Shown here: positions 1 to 7,782 of the stretch, in pieces
Layout: every line of letters starts with the position of its first letter
How positions within the stretch are numbered: position 1 is the first letter of the stretch
Position numbers and translations under genes: made by a program
Assembly (NCBI GenBank): GCA_038237925.1
Contig: JBBRYF010000003.1
Coordinates: 100,525 to 164,524, forward strand
Source: AC-32 sp038237925
GTDB taxonomy: Bacteria > Actinomycetota > Thermoleophilia > Gaiellales > Gaiellaceae
DNA length: 64,000 nt
Direction: 5' to 3'
Notes under the pieces: model-generated
The model's database searches: none
Seen by the model: only the letters and a program-made list of their open reading frames with translations
Told to the model about the DNA's origin: nothing

Positions 1-5
1 CCTCG

Positions 6-320
6 TTACGCGGCTGGGTAGAGGATCGCCTCAAACCGCGCCGTCCGGCGCCGCTCTTCAGCGAGTTCCTGCTCGACCTGCGCGAGCCGAGCGGCCACCT
101 CGAGGTACCGACCCCGGAGTTCAGCGAGTTCTGTGGACCGTTCGATCGAGCGACCTGCCCTCGAGCGCCGATGTACCTCGCGGGCAGCGTCAAGGTCGAT
201 CACGAAGGCGCCGCCCCTCTTCTCTGCGGACAGCTCTCCCGCTCCGATCCATCGCCGAACGGTTCGCTCGACCACTCCCAGCTCGTCTGCTGCCTCTTTC
301 GCCGTCACACCTCTCGCCAT
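6..320 (-). CDS. Excisionase/MerR-like helix-turn-helix DNA-binding protein
   Basis: Small DNA-binding protein of about 104 residues. The N-terminal third is a winged-helix HTH of the excisionase/MerR type (AKEAADELGVVERTVRRWI, then a GELSAEKRGG wing). The rest is a charged helix (about residues 50-95) likely to form a coiled coil. I prefer the ATG at 320 because GGAGG lies 8 bases upstream; a GTG at 329 is the alternative. It is divergent from the XRE gene and lies in the lower-G+C segment that ends at tRNA-Ile, so a role in controlling or excising an element, or in regulating the neighbouring genes, is plausible but inferred. The target is unknown. Confidence 0.7.
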   Translation of the reverse strand: MARGVTAKEAADELGVVERTVRRWIGAGELSAEKRGGAFVIDLDAAREVHRRSRAGRSIERSTELAELRGRYLEVAARLAQVEQELAEERRRTARFEAILYPAA

Positions 321-338
321 CCGAGTCACCTCCGCTTC

Positions 339-382
339 TTTTTAGCGTCGGTTTTTAGACGCCTATTTCTCGGCGGTATGCT
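339..382 (+). promoter_or_regulatory. Divergent regulatory region with repeated TTTTTAG boxes and a candidate promoter
   Basis: Between two divergent HTH genes, TTTTTAG occurs twice (339-345 and 352-358), 13 bases apart on the same strand. GCGTC (345-349) and GACGC (358-362) form an inverted repeat across an 8-base spacer. On the + strand TTTAGA (354-359) and TATGCT (377-382) are 17 bases apart and could be -35 and -10 boxes for the XRE gene. The repeats overlap the -35 box, as expected for an autoregulatory operator. Function is inferred. Confidence 0.4.
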
Positions 383-421
383 ACGGAACCCACCGGACAG
401 CACCGGACTTCCGACCGACCC

Positions 422-634
422 ATGCCCCGTCGCCTCGTCGTCAACGGCACGAAGGCGCGTCAGTGCCGCGACAAAGCGGACCTGACGCAGGAGCAGGCTG
501 CGGTCCATCTCGGGCTCGCCGCCTCGAGCATCCGTCGGATCGAGAACGGGGCGGAGAGCGTGCACTTGACGACCTTGGGAAAGCTCGCTCGGCTCTACAA
601 GATTGGTCCGGAGAAGCTCCTCAAGTGGGTCTGA
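422..634 (+). CDS. XRE-family helix-turn-helix regulator
   Basis: A 70-residue protein that is essentially one Cro/C1-type HTH domain. Residues 10-65 show the five-helix pattern with recognition-helix region LGLAASSIRRIENG and a closing LGKLARLYKI segment. Proteins of this size typically repress their own operon and often act with a toxin or phage-defence gene. The AbiGi-like gene begins 30 bases downstream on the same strand, so they are probably co-transcribed. The ATG start follows the candidate promoter at 354-382; I see no strong Shine-Dalgarno, so a short or weak leader is likely. Confidence 0.8.
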   Translation: MPRRLVVNGTKARQCRDKADLTQEQAAVHLGLAASSIRRIENGAESVHLTTLGKLARLYKIGPEKLLKWV

Positions 635-664
635 CAAGCAGCGGACACTGAACCTGTCTGTCCG

Positions 665-1435
665 GTGCGGCGAGCTACCGTGCGGCTCGTGGCCGAGATC
701 CGCAACATCCTTCACCGCCGCACTGACCTCTCGACCTTCGTCGTGCACCTGACGCGGCGGCAGTGTGTCCAGTACGGTCCTCAAGACGCGCTCGTGGACA
801 TCGCCCGCAGCAAGCGCCTCGAAGCCCGAACGGCGCTCGGATGGGCAAAAACCCAGGACGATGCGAACGACCCCGCGAAGCAGAGTCAGAGGGTCGTTTG
901 CTTCAGCGAAACTCCGCTCGAGCACATCAGCCTCATGTGCGGGCCGATCGAGGGCCGAGCGATCGCGATGGAGCCCTACGGCATCGCCCTAACCAAGCTG
1001 AAGGCCCGAAAGCTTGGAATCAATCCGGTGTGGTACGTCGATATGACCCCAGGGCGCAATTGGACGATCGCGAACACACTCGACCGGCTTCGCGACCAGC
1101 TCATTGATCCGGCGATCGGTCGCGACTTCCATGAGTCCGCTCTCGCGAAGCTCTTTCCGTTCATCGAGCAGATGGGCACGTGGCAGAACTCGTTGAAGGA
1201 GTTCTGGTGGGAGCGTGAGTGGCGACATGTGAGCGACCTCGAGATTCCCGCAAGCGGAGTTATCTGGTTGTGCCCGGAAGACGAGATCGGCCAGATCAAC
1301 GAACGTGTAGGGCGCGAACTGGCGCCGTGGCTAGACCCCCGCTGGGGTCTCGAGGAGATCATTGCCCACCTGAGCGGTTTCCCCGTGAACGAGGTCAGCC
1401 CGTTCATGCAGCCACCGCCGCCCGAGCCCGAGTGA
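665..1435 (+). CDS. AbiGi-like abortive phage infection protein
   Basis: A 256-residue protein (GTG start) that I match by pattern to the AbiGi family (PF10899, putative abortive phage resistance antitoxin): a FVVHLTR start to the domain near residue 25, VVCFSETPLEHI near residue 80, a YGIALTK segment followed by NPVWYV near 105-125, and a WEREWRHV block near 180. The tail ends in PPPPEPE. In lactococcal AbiG this protein works with AbiGii; no AbiGii homologue is present. Instead it follows an XRE regulator, suggesting a variant two-gene unit. Codon use and G+C look lower than in the core genes to the right. The family match is from memory of motifs, and the defence role is inferred. Confidence 0.6.
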   Translation: MRRATVRLVAEIRNILHRRTDLSTFVVHLTRRQCVQYGPQDALVDIARSKRLEARTALGWAKTQDDANDPAKQSQRVVCFSETPLEHISLMCGPIEGRAIAMEPYGIALTKLKARKLGINPVWYVDMTPGRNWTIANTLDRLRDQLIDPAIGRDFHESALAKLFPFIEQMGTWQNSLKEFWWEREWRHVSDLEIPASGVIWLCPEDEIGQINERVGRELAPWLDPRWGLEEIIAHLSGFPVNEVSPFMQPPPPEPE

Positions 1436-1525
1436 GGCGATGACATCGACTTCTGAGCGCCCGAACTTTCCAAACGCTTTCCAATAGGACCGCCCCTGTC
1501 CGTCCCGAGCCCTGCCGGACCGCTC

Positions 1526-1549
1526 AAAACGCCCTGGTAGTAGGGCGTT
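1526..1549 (-). terminator. Rho-independent-like terminator of tRNA-Ile
   Basis: Read on the minus strand, AACGCCCT and AGGGCGTT form a perfect 8-bp stem around a 6-base loop and are followed by two more T residues. It starts 7 bases after the tRNA 3' end, the expected place for the tRNA terminator. Confidence 0.7.
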
Positions 1550-1555
1550 CCGAAG

Positions 1556-1629
1556 TGGGCGATCGTGGATTCGAACCACGGACCTCCGCCTTATCAGAGC
1601 GGCGCTCTAACCAACTGAGCTAATCGCCC
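1556..1629 (-). tRNA. tRNA-Ile (anticodon GAT)
   Basis: Minus-strand cloverleaf with acceptor GGGCGAT/ATCGCCC, D stem GCTC/GAGC, anticodon stem CCGCT/GGCGG with loop CTGATAA (anticodon GAT, reading ATC), T loop TTCGAAT, and discriminator A. CCA is not encoded. The 3' half faces the low-G+C accessory genes at 1-1440, the usual orientation for an integration target. No second copy of the tRNA 3' end is seen within the 1.5 kb available. A weak TACACT -10 candidate lies upstream (complement of 1639-1644). Confidence 0.97.
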
Positions 1630-1710
1630 GCGGCGGCCAGTGTAGCCGCCCCCGCCCAAGGGATGTGGACCGCCCAAAACCGTGTCGATGACGTCTCAGG
1701 TACTGCGGCT

Positions 1711-1896
1711 ATGAAGATTGGTGACCTCGTCCTCCACGAGGGCCGACGCTACTTCCTGCGCGGCCTCGACCCCATGAGCGTGCCCAACCGGCAGGCCTTC
1801 CTCGAGGACGCCATGACCGGCGAGGCGTGCATGGTTCCGGTCGACGAGATCGAGCCCGTGCCGACCGATGAGCCGCCTCCTCTGCACGGAGTTTGA
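1711..1896 (+). CDS. Small conserved-looking hypothetical protein
   Basis: A 61-residue acidic protein starting MKIGDLVLHEGRRYFLRG. The first 20 residues look like a small beta-barrel of the kind that handles nucleic acid or metabolite (G-D-L-V then Y-x-L-R-G), and the C-terminus is proline rich. I start it at ATG 1711; an in-frame upstream start at 1663 would add 16 residues of poor character. It precedes the bifunctional nuclease gene by 43 bases on the same strand and may share its transcript. I do not recognise the family. Confidence 0.55.
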   Translation: MKIGDLVLHEGRRYFLRGLDPMSVPNRQAFLEDAMTGEACMVPVDEIEPVPTDEPPPLHGV

Positions 1897-1939
1897 GCCG
1901 GTACCCTGAGGCTATGACCGAAGCCGGGGACGAGGCCTG

Positions 1940-2434
1940 ATGCACGAGATGGTCATCTACGGGGTGAGCTTCGATCTGGTGGGAAAGCAGCCGATCGTCT
2001 TGCTCAAGACGGCCGATGGCAACAAGTTCCTGCCGATCTGGATCGGCCACCCGGAGGCGGCGGCCATCTTGATGAAGCTGCAGGGCGCCTCGACGCCGCG
2101 GCCGATGACCCACGATCTGCTCAGCGACGTGCTGGCGCAGCTCGACGCGCAGGTCGTGCGCATCACGGTGACCGAGCTGAAGGAGAACACCTTCTACGCG
2201 AGCATCACCGTGCAGCAGAACGGCTCCGAGATCGAGATCGACTCCCGGCCCTCAGATGCGATCGCGCTGGCCGTCCGCGCCGAGGCGCCGATCTTCGCGG
2301 CCGAGGACGTGATCGAGGAGTCGGCGATCGAGTTCGAGGGCGAGGACGTGAACGAGGAGGAGATCGTCACGGAGTTCAAGCAGTTCCTCGAGCACGTGAC
2401 CCCGGACGAGTTCGCCGAAGCAGACGAAGACTAG
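1940..2434 (+). CDS. Bifunctional nuclease family protein (DUF151/BFN)
   Basis: A 164-residue protein. Residues 1-130 match the BFN domain: an opening beta hairpin, KFLPIWIGHPEAAAI near residue 30, the TPRPMTHDLL block near 51, and SRPSDAIALAVRAEAPIF near 102. Characterised relatives have DNase and RNase activity; here the substrate is unknown. The final 45 residues are strongly acidic. Length is normal for actinobacterial members, which usually have such an acidic tail. The ATG at 1940 lies just after a TGA-containing GC-rich leader. Convergent with chorismate mutase, with a hairpin between them. Confidence 0.9.
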   Translation: MHEMVIYGVSFDLVGKQPIVLLKTADGNKFLPIWIGHPEAAAILMKLQGASTPRPMTHDLLSDVLAQLDAQVVRITVTELKENTFYASITVQQNGSEIEIDSRPSDAIALAVRAEAPIFAAEDVIEESAIEFEGEDVNEEEIVTEFKQFLEHVTPDEFAEADED

Positions 2435-2438
2435 GAGG

Positions 2439-2460
2439 GCTCGCCGAAACACCGGCGAGC
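2439..2460. terminator. Hairpin between convergent genes, possible bidirectional terminator
   Basis: GCTCGCCG and CGGCGAGC form a perfect 8-bp stem with a 6-base AAACAC loop, 4 bases after the nuclease stop codon and 19 bases before the end of the convergent chorismate mutase. There is no T tract, so it may be a weak or factor-dependent terminator. Confidence 0.5.
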
Positions 2461-2479
2461 GGCGTTCCGCCAATCCCTC

Positions 2480-2761
2480 CTAGGGCTCGGCCCGCTCGAC
2501 CTCGCGCTTGGTGAGCGCGAGGATCTGCTCGAACAGCTCGTTCAGGCCCTCCGACGAGAGCGGCCCGCGGTTCGCCCGCGCGAGGTATTGCAGCATCCAC
2601 TGCTCGCGGTCCGGGTCGACGAAGGACAGCCCGCGCGACTCCTTGTAGCCCTTCAACCGCGCGACGAGCTTGAGCCGTGCGTTGATTGCCTCGACGATCG
2701 CGCGGTCGTTGTCGGAGATCTGCTCCCGCAGCTGGCGGATGAGTGGGTCGCTCTCGGTCAC
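2480..2761 (-). CDS. Chorismate mutase (AroQ class)
   Basis: A 93-residue all-helical protein that fits the AroQ fold: LREQISDNDRAIVEAINARL (about 11-30), then KLVARLKGYKES, the D-P-x-R-E block (DPDREQWML, 49-57), and a third helix LNELFEQILALTKREVE. It would convert chorismate to prephenate for Phe and Tyr synthesis. The catalytic Arg and Lys positions of helices 1 and 2 appear present. The GTG start at 2761 overlaps the TGA of the upstream PrcB-like gene (GTGA), implying translational coupling. Confidence 0.88.
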   Translation of the reverse strand: MTESDPLIRQLREQISDNDRAIVEAINARLKLVARLKGYKESRGLSFVDPDREQWMLQYLARANRGPLSSEGLNELFEQILALTKREVERAEP

Positions 2762-3252
2762 GGTCTCCCCTGCAGCTTGACGTAGACGGGCTTGGCGCTG
2801 CCGTGGATTGCAAGCGCGCGGTACGGATACGTCACGCGGGCCGCGACCGGATCGCTTAGCGTCGGCGTCTGCTCTCGAGCCGTCACGTAGATCCCGCGCC
2901 GGCGCTCGACCACCCGCAGGATCCGGAGCGAGTAGCCGGTGCTCGAGCGCGGGCCGAGGGCGATCACGATCACCTCGTCGCGGGCCCACTCGACCGCGGG
3001 CGCCTTTGGCGTGCGCCCCGGCATCGTCGCCTCGAGCAGGCGGTGGAACGAGGCGCGCGAGTGGTAGACGGCGGTCAGCTTGTGCGTGAACTCGACCGGG
3101 CCCAGCTTCGAGCTCAGGTCGCGCCAGGCGACCTGGTGACCCCCGCCTTGGCCCCACCACTGCGTGTAGACGAGCCAGCCGGCCGCCGCGAGCGCGACGA
3201 CGACCAACGTGGCCGCTCTACCAGTAGAGGTAAATCGAGGTGCCGTAATCAA
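2758..3252 (-). CDS. PrcB-like C-terminal domain protein, membrane anchored
   Basis: About 164 residues with one N-terminal membrane segment (about 13-30) and an extracellular domain whose STGYSLRI motif (around residue 103) followed by a Y-V-x-A-R-E strand resembles the protease-complex PrcB C-terminal domain. Such domains are small secreted beta folds of uncertain role. The TTG start at 3252 lies inside the end of the upstream L,D-transpeptidase gene (35-base overlap); a later TTG near residue 18 would remove part of the anchor, so the start is uncertain. It overlaps chorismate mutase by 4 bases. Confidence 0.65.
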   Translation of the reverse strand: MITAPRFTSTGRAATLVVVALAAAGWLVYTQWWGQGGGHQVAWRDLSSKLGPVEFTHKLTAVYHSRASFHRLLEATMPGRTPKAPAVEWARDEVIVIALGPRSSTGYSLRILRVVERRRGIYVTAREQTPTLSDPVAARVTYPYRALAIHGSAKPVYVKLQGRP

Positions 3253-4573
3253 TCAGTGAGTACACGCGAGCGGCCACCCACAGCGGAATGCGCACGCAGC
3301 CGTGGCTCGCAGGGTACGCCGGGACGCTGTGGTAGCCGTGGATCGCGAAGCCGCCGACGAAGAACGACGAGTAGTACATCTCCTCGGCGTTGAAGCCCGG
3401 CACCTTGCTGTACACGCGCCAGTGTCCGAGCGGCGTGTTGCCGGTGGCGCCGGTCGAGACCGTCACGATCAGGGCGACCTTGCCGTCGCGGACGAGGAAG
3501 AGCACCTGGCGGCCCTTGCTGACCTCGACGTGGTCGCCCGGGTAGCGCGCCTCGGGGACCCGGGCGCTTTGCAGCTCGCGCCAGAAGCGTGCGTCCACCG
3601 TGCCGGTGCGCGGCAGGCCGTGCAGCTTCTGGAACGCGGTCACGGCGTCGATGTCATCCTGGCCGTAGTAGCCGTCGACGCGGCCGAGCGCGTAGTGGAG
3701 CTCGTGCAGGCGGCGATCGAGCTCGTAGGCGCTCGGGCCGGCCGAGCCGGGACCGAGGTTGGGCGCGAACACGATCCGCTCGAGCGCATGGCGCACCGGG
3801 AGGTAGCCCGGTGCGGGCTGGACGATCAGGCGGATGCGATAGGCGCCCGCGGTCCCCGTCCCCAGCCGGAGGCGAAGCCGGCCGTGGAACGCGCGCTTCG
3901 CGACGAGGCGTCGCCCACGCCAGACCTGGACGCGCACGGTCCCGGCCGCAGCCGGCCGCTCGCGCACGACCAACGCCAGAGGAGTTCCGACCCGGCCCGA
4001 CCCGCTGAATGCGGTGTCGAGCCCCGGTCGCACGGCGAGCCCGACCTGGTTCGAGACGGCTGCGCCGTAGCGGACGGTGTACCGAGCATCGGGCGTACCG
4101 ACGCGGCCGCGGACGAAGAACCTCCCGTCGCGCTCGGCCCGGACGGTCGCGATTCGCCGCGCGCCGCGGTAGAGCGCGATCCGCGCGCCCTTGCTCGCGG
4201 GGACGAGCCGCCCGCGGAAGCGCGCGAGCTGCTGGTAGCGCCCACTCTTCGGGCCGGAGAGGCTGAGCCCGGTCGCGGTCACTGTCACCGTGGCCTGCGA
4301 GGTCTCGCCGAGTACGTTGGTGGCGGTCACGTGAGCGGTGAAGCGGCCGGCTGCGTAGGTGTGCTGGACGACCGGGCCGTCCGCGGTCGCGCCGTCGCCG
4401 AGGTCCCAGTGGTAGGTCGCGTCGTCGCCGGTGGCCGAGAGCGTCACCGCGAGCGGCGCGGCTCCGGTCGAAGGCGCCGCTCGCGCACTTACGGCAGGGG
4501 CCGCCGCGTGCGCCGCGGGTGCGAACGCCAAGGCCGCCAGGAAGACCGCTGCACGCCGCACTTTCACGAGCAT
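3218..4573 (-). CDS. Secreted L,D-transpeptidase with PKD and peptidoglycan-binding domains
   Basis: A 451-residue exported enzyme. Signal peptide 1-24 (AALAFAPAAHAAA), PKD domain about 28-100 (YHWDLGDGATADGP), two beta-rich repeats about 105-270, a peptidoglycan-binding domain about 285-345 (DIDAVTAFQKLHGLPRTGTV), and a C-terminal YkuD catalytic domain. The catalytic motif is visible as H412 in HGYHS and C426 in SHGCVRI. It should form 3-3 cross-links in peptidoglycan. The gene is followed by the PrcB-like protein, whose start lies within its last 35 bases, and is preceded by the CPBP protease gene 7 bases away. Confidence 0.93.
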   Translation of the reverse strand: MLVKVRRAAVFLAALAFAPAAHAAAPAVSARAAPSTGAAPLAVTLSATGDDATYHWDLGDGATADGPVVQHTYAAGRFTAHVTATNVLGETSQATVTVTATGLSLSGPKSGRYQQLARFRGRLVPASKGARIALYRGARRIATVRAERDGRFFVRGRVGTPDARYTVRYGAAVSNQVGLAVRPGLDTAFSGSGRVGTPLALVVRERPAAAGTVRVQVWRGRRLVAKRAFHGRLRLRLGTGTAGAYRIRLIVQPAPGYLPVRHALERIVFAPNLGPGSAGPSAYELDRRLHELHYALGRVDGYYGQDDIDAVTAFQKLHGLPRTGTVDARFWRELQSARVPEARYPGDHVEVSKGRQVLFLVRDGKVALIVTVSTGATGNTPLGHWRVYSKVPGFNAEEMYYSSFFVGGFAIHGYHSVPAYPASHGCVRIPLWVAARVYSLIDYGTSIYLYW

Positions 4574-4580
4574 AGACGAG

Positions 4581-5234
4581 CTACCGGGCGAGAGCCTCTA
4601 CGAGCGCGAGCGCATTGAAGGTCGCGTGTAGGAGCATCCCGGGGTAGAGGCTGCCCGTGCGCACGCGGACGAGGGCCACCGCGATCCCGAAGACGAAGAG
4701 GGCGGGGAACCCTTCGACGAGGCCGTGATCAGCGGCGAAGGCGGCCGCCGTGCCCGCGACGGCGGCGACGGTGCCGAAGCGAGCGAGCAGGTGGAAGCCG
4801 ACTCCGCGGAAGGTCAGCTCCTCGACGATCGGTGCGACGACCGCGACGACCACGCCGTTGAGGATGAACGGCACCGCCTTCGAAGAGTCCCAGTGCGACG
4901 GCTGGAGGCCCTGCTCCCGCGTTGCGTGCAGCACGGTCTCGAGGGCGACCTCGACGACGAGCAGGACGATGAGCGTCGCCAGTGCGAACCCGAGCGCGCG
5001 GCTCCACGAGGCGGGCGCTCGCAGTCCGAGGTCCGAGCGAGAGAGCCCGCGCGCGATCCAGAGCAGGATCGCGCCCGTCACTGCGTAGAAGACGACTCCG
5101 CTGACCGCGGTGTCGTAGCGGTAGAGCGTGTCCGACGGCGGCTTGCCGGAGGTAAACCGGCTCGCGTAGTTCAGGGCCGCGAGCGCGCCGACGAGGCCGA
5201 GCCAGCCGGTCAGCCGCTGCGCGTACGTTCTCAA
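4581..5234 (-). CDS. CPBP-family intramembrane metalloprotease
   Basis: A 217-residue protein with about six membrane segments and the three CPBP motifs: EELTFRG (E138, E139), the ADH of motif 2 (H170) and HATFN (H203, N207). These are the catalytic and metal-binding positions of CAAX-protease/bacteriocin-immunity family enzymes, so it is probably active. Substrate unknown. The start is TTG at 5234, only 4 bases after the stop of the solute-binding gene, consistent with one long minus-strand operon. Confidence 0.9.
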   Translation of the reverse strand: MRTYAQRLTGWLGLVGALAALNYASRFTSGKPPSDTLYRYDTAVSGVVFYAVTGAILLWIARGLSRSDLGLRAPASWSRALGFALATLIVLLVVEVALETVLHATREQGLQPSHWDSSKAVPFILNGVVVAVVAPIVEELTFRGVGFHLLARFGTVAAVAGTAAAFAADHGLVEGFPALFVFGIAVALVRVRTGSLYPGMLLHATFNALALVEALAR

Positions 5235-5238
5235 CGGG

Positions 5239-6099
5239 TCAGCGGGTCACGTCGGGGTGCAAGATCTGCGCGAGCTCCTCGAGCGCGACGGCGACCTGCG
5301 TCCCGGCGATCCCTGCGTCGGCCGGCACGATCGCGAACCGACCGCTGCGCACTGCGCGCAGCCGCTTCGTCCCCGAGCGCGAGCGGAGTTGCCGCAGCGT
5401 CCTCCCGCTGGCGGCCGTCGCGAGGTAGACGTCGGGGTCGAGCTGGACCAGCCGGCTGAGCGGGAACGGGCCCTGCTCCGGGCTGCCGCCGGCGACGCTG
5501 CGACCGCGCGCCTCGGTGATCAGGTCGCCGAGCAGGCTGTGAGTCGAGATCGTCGAGAAGTCGCCGTCGTCGACGAAGACAGTGACCACCTTCGAGCCGG
5601 CGAGCTTCGCCACGACCGCGTGCCGCTTCGCTTCGATCGCCGCCGTCCGCCGCCGCGCCTCGAGCGGTCGGCCGGTCAAGAGCCCGATCTCGCCGATCGC
5701 CTGCACGACGTCGTCGAGCGTGCTGCTCGGCTCCACGTACTCAGCCGCCCGCGTCGCGCTGCCGGCGCGCGCGAGGTCGAGCGGATCGGTGCCACCCGAT
5801 GCGACGATCAGATCGGGCCGCGCCCGGCGGATCGCGCCGACCAGTGGAAGGCCGACGAGCGTGTCGTTCACGCTCACGATCCGCTTGCCGAGACCGAGCG
5901 ACTCGAGAATCTGCCGCGGCCCGGCGCCGACCGGGACGATTCGCTTGGGCGCGGCTTGCACAACGGTCGGGCGGTCGCCCCCGCCCTGCACCGTGACAGG
6001 GAAGCTCTGCACGAGCGCGCCGGCCGGCTCGCTCCTCTCGCCGCACGCGGTGCCGGCCAGAAGCACCACGGCGCCCGCCGCCACAAGCGCGATTTTCAT
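5239..6099 (-). CDS. Periplasmic-type solute-binding protein (BtuF/TroA-like fold)
   Basis: A 286-residue secreted protein. The N-terminus MKIALVAAGAVVLLAGTACG is a signal with a lipobox-like cysteine, so it is probably a lipoprotein. The body follows the class III binding-protein plan: PKRIVPVGAGPRQILESLGL, then RRARPDLIVASGGTDPLD, a long bridging helix, and RLVQLDPDVYLATAA in the second lobe. The family binds cobalamin, siderophores or heme. No permease or ATPase is adjacent, so the ligand cannot be assigned. The ATG at 6099 overlaps the TGA of the upstream mannosyltransferase (ATGA), which fixes the start. Confidence 0.82.
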   Translation of the reverse strand: MKIALVAAGAVVLLAGTACGERSEPAGALVQSFPVTVQGGGDRPTVVQAAPKRIVPVGAGPRQILESLGLGKRIVSVNDTLVGLPLVGAIRRARPDLIVASGGTDPLDLARAGSATRAAEYVEPSSTLDDVVQAIGEIGLLTGRPLEARRRTAAIEAKRHAVVAKLAGSKVVTVFVDDGDFSTISTHSLLGDLITEARGRSVAGGSPEQGPFPLSRLVQLDPDVYLATAASGRTLRQLRSRSGTKRLRAVRSGRFAIVPADAGIAGTQVAVALEELAQILHPDVTR

Positions 6100-7346
6100 G
6101 CGACCCATTGCCACAACGCCCATTGCACGACCGAGACTCCTAGCAGGAGCGAGCTCACCGCGACGATCGCAGTGTGCGCGCGCGGCCTTCCGCCGACCGA
6201 GGCGAGCGCGAGGAAGAGCGGGAAGATCGTCAGTCCGAAGCGCGGTAACGAGAGGAGCGGCCAGCGTTCGCTCGGCACGCTCAGCGGGATCGCGAGGCTC
6301 ACGGTTGCGAAGAGCCCGTAGGGCGCGCCGAAGCGCCGCCACGCGATCGGCGTCAGCGCGACGAACAGCAGGAGGAACGCGAGCGTCTGGAGGTTGAGCG
6401 TCGCGACCCGGATCGGATCGGCATCCTGCACGGGCGTCCAGTACGCGTGCGTATGCGATCCGGAGGCCAGCTGCTCGATCCCGGCCCACCCGGCGCGGAG
6501 CCCGTCCCAGATCCCGCCGAGCGGCCCGACAGGCGATAGGTGCCGGCTCCAGAGACGCTGGGCGCGGAGGAACGCCCAGGGATCGCCGTCGGCCCGCCAG
6601 AGGTAGAGCGGGTAGGCCGCGAAGAGAACCGGCGCGACCGCCAGCGATGCGAGCGACCGCCGCCGTTCCCGCGACCGCCACGCGAGGAGCGCGAGCGCCG
6701 GGAGCAGCGCTGCGGCGGTCGGGCGCGTTAGCAGCGCGAGCCCGGTCACCGCGCCCGCCGTGAGAAATCGGCCGCGCTCGGCCAGCGCGAACGCCGCCAG
6801 CGTCAGCAGCAGATAGAGCGACTCGCTGTAGACGGCCTGCAGGAAGAAGGCGAACGGAAACACCGCGAGATAGAGCACCGCCCGCCGGGCTCCGTCGGCG
6901 CCGAGCCGTTCCTCGGCGATCCGGTGCAGGAGCAGGAACGACCCGAAAGCGGCCGCCAGCGATACGAGGATGCCTGCGACGACGTAGTGACCGAAGAGCA
7001 CGCGTCCGAGCGCGCCGACGACACCGGGGTAGAGCGGGTAGAAGGCGGACGCCGCGCCCGAGGCCGAGTCGTAGCCGTGCTTGGCGATGCGCAGGAACCA
7101 GACGCTGTCCCAGCGGGCCCAGACGTCGGTGATCGCGCCGAGGTCGTGCGTCAGCAACGGGTCGTCCCAGACGACTGCGCGCGGGTGGCGGTTCGGGACG
7201 AAGACGAAGAGTGAGAAGAGCGCGGCACCCCAGATCGCCGCCCGGGTCCAGAGGAAGATCTCGGGCGCGGGGTTCCCTGCGCGCGGCAGCCGTAGCTCGC
7301 GGCGTACCGTCCGCTTCGGCGAGCGCACGCGTTGACCGGCGGCCAC
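6096..7346 (-). CDS. Polytopic mannosyltransferase, PIG-V-like
   Basis: About 416 residues with roughly ten membrane segments. An early luminal-type loop carries WARWDSVWFLRIAKHGYD (near 80), the WDs-x-W-F/Y-x-x-I-A-x-x-G-Y signature of PIG-V-like GT-C enzymes, and FYPLYPGVV follows. Members transfer sugars, usually mannose, from a polyprenyl phosphate to lipid or protein acceptors outside the membrane. I start at GTG 7346: longer reading upstream would overlap the divergent DUF2203 gene and loses homologous character. Its stop overlaps the start of the binding-protein gene. Confidence 0.8.
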   Translation of the reverse strand: MAAGQRVRSPKRTVRRELRLPRAGNPAPEIFLWTRAAIWGAALFSLFVFVPNRHPRAVVWDDPLLTHDLGAITDVWARWDSVWFLRIAKHGYDSASGAASAFYPLYPGVVGALGRVLFGHYVVAGILVSLAAAFGSFLLLHRIAEERLGADGARRAVLYLAVFPFAFFLQAVYSESLYLLLTLAAFALAERGRFLTAGAVTGLALLTRPTAAALLPALALLAWRSRERRRSLASLAVAPVLFAAYPLYLWRADGDPWAFLRAQRLWSRHLSPVGPLGGIWDGLRAGWAGIEQLASGSHTHAYWTPVQDADPIRVATLNLQTLAFLLLFVALTPIAWRRFGAPYGLFATVSLAIPLSVPSERWPLLSLPRFGLTIFPLFLALASVGGRPRAHTAIVAVSSLLLGVSVVQWALWQWVA

Positions 7347-7365
7347 GGCGCGCGATGATACCCCG

Positions 7366-7773
7366 ATGTCCCAGCGGCACTTCACGCCCGATGAGGCGAA
7401 CGAGCTGCTGGCGCAGGTGCGCCCGGCGGCCGAGGCGCTTGTCGAGCACCGGCGCGCACTCACAGCCGCCGCCGCCCGCCGCGCGAGCTTGACCGCGAGG
7501 ATCTCCGGCAACGGTGGCGACTTCGATCCCCAGGAGCCGAGCGAGCTGGAGGCTCAGCTCGAGCGCGAGGCCGACGCGGTGGCGCGCGCAGTCGAAGAGC
7601 TCGAGCGGATCGGGGTGCAGGTGAAGGACCTCGACCGCGGGCTCGTCGACTTCCCGGCCCTGCACGACGGCGAAGAGGTGCTCCTCTGCTGGCACGTCGG
7701 CGAGGACGAGGTCGCCCACTGGCACGGCCTGGAGGAGGGCTTCGCGGGCAGGAAACGCCTGCCGTTCGACTAA
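7366..7773 (+). CDS. DUF2203 family protein
   Basis: A 135-residue helical protein with the family's hallmarks: FTPDEANELLAQVRP at the N-terminus, a long coiled-coil middle (about 20-80), then GVQVKDLDRGLVDFPA, LLCWHVGEDEVAHWH and GFAGRKRL. Function is unknown; the conserved Cys, Trp and His near 105-115 suggest a binding or redox site. Divergent from the mannosyltransferase with about 19 bases between starts, and 9 bases ahead of the MscS gene. Confidence 0.88.
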   Translation: MSQRHFTPDEANELLAQVRPAAEALVEHRRALTAAAARRASLTARISGNGGDFDPQEPSELEAQLEREADAVARAVEELERIGVQVKDLDRGLVDFPALHDGEEVLLCWHVGEDEVAHWHGLEEGFAGRKRLPFD

Positions 7774-7782
7774 CCCATCGCC

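Noticed and set aside
1..1555. Second copy of the tRNA-Ile 3' end as an attachment site
   Set aside because: I looked for the T-loop and acceptor sequence in the accessory segment and found none; the other end would lie outside the window.
3302..4618. 438-codon plus-strand frame opposite the L,D-transpeptidase
   Set aside because: No recognisable domain, and the opposite frame has signal peptide, PKD, binding and YkuD motifs.
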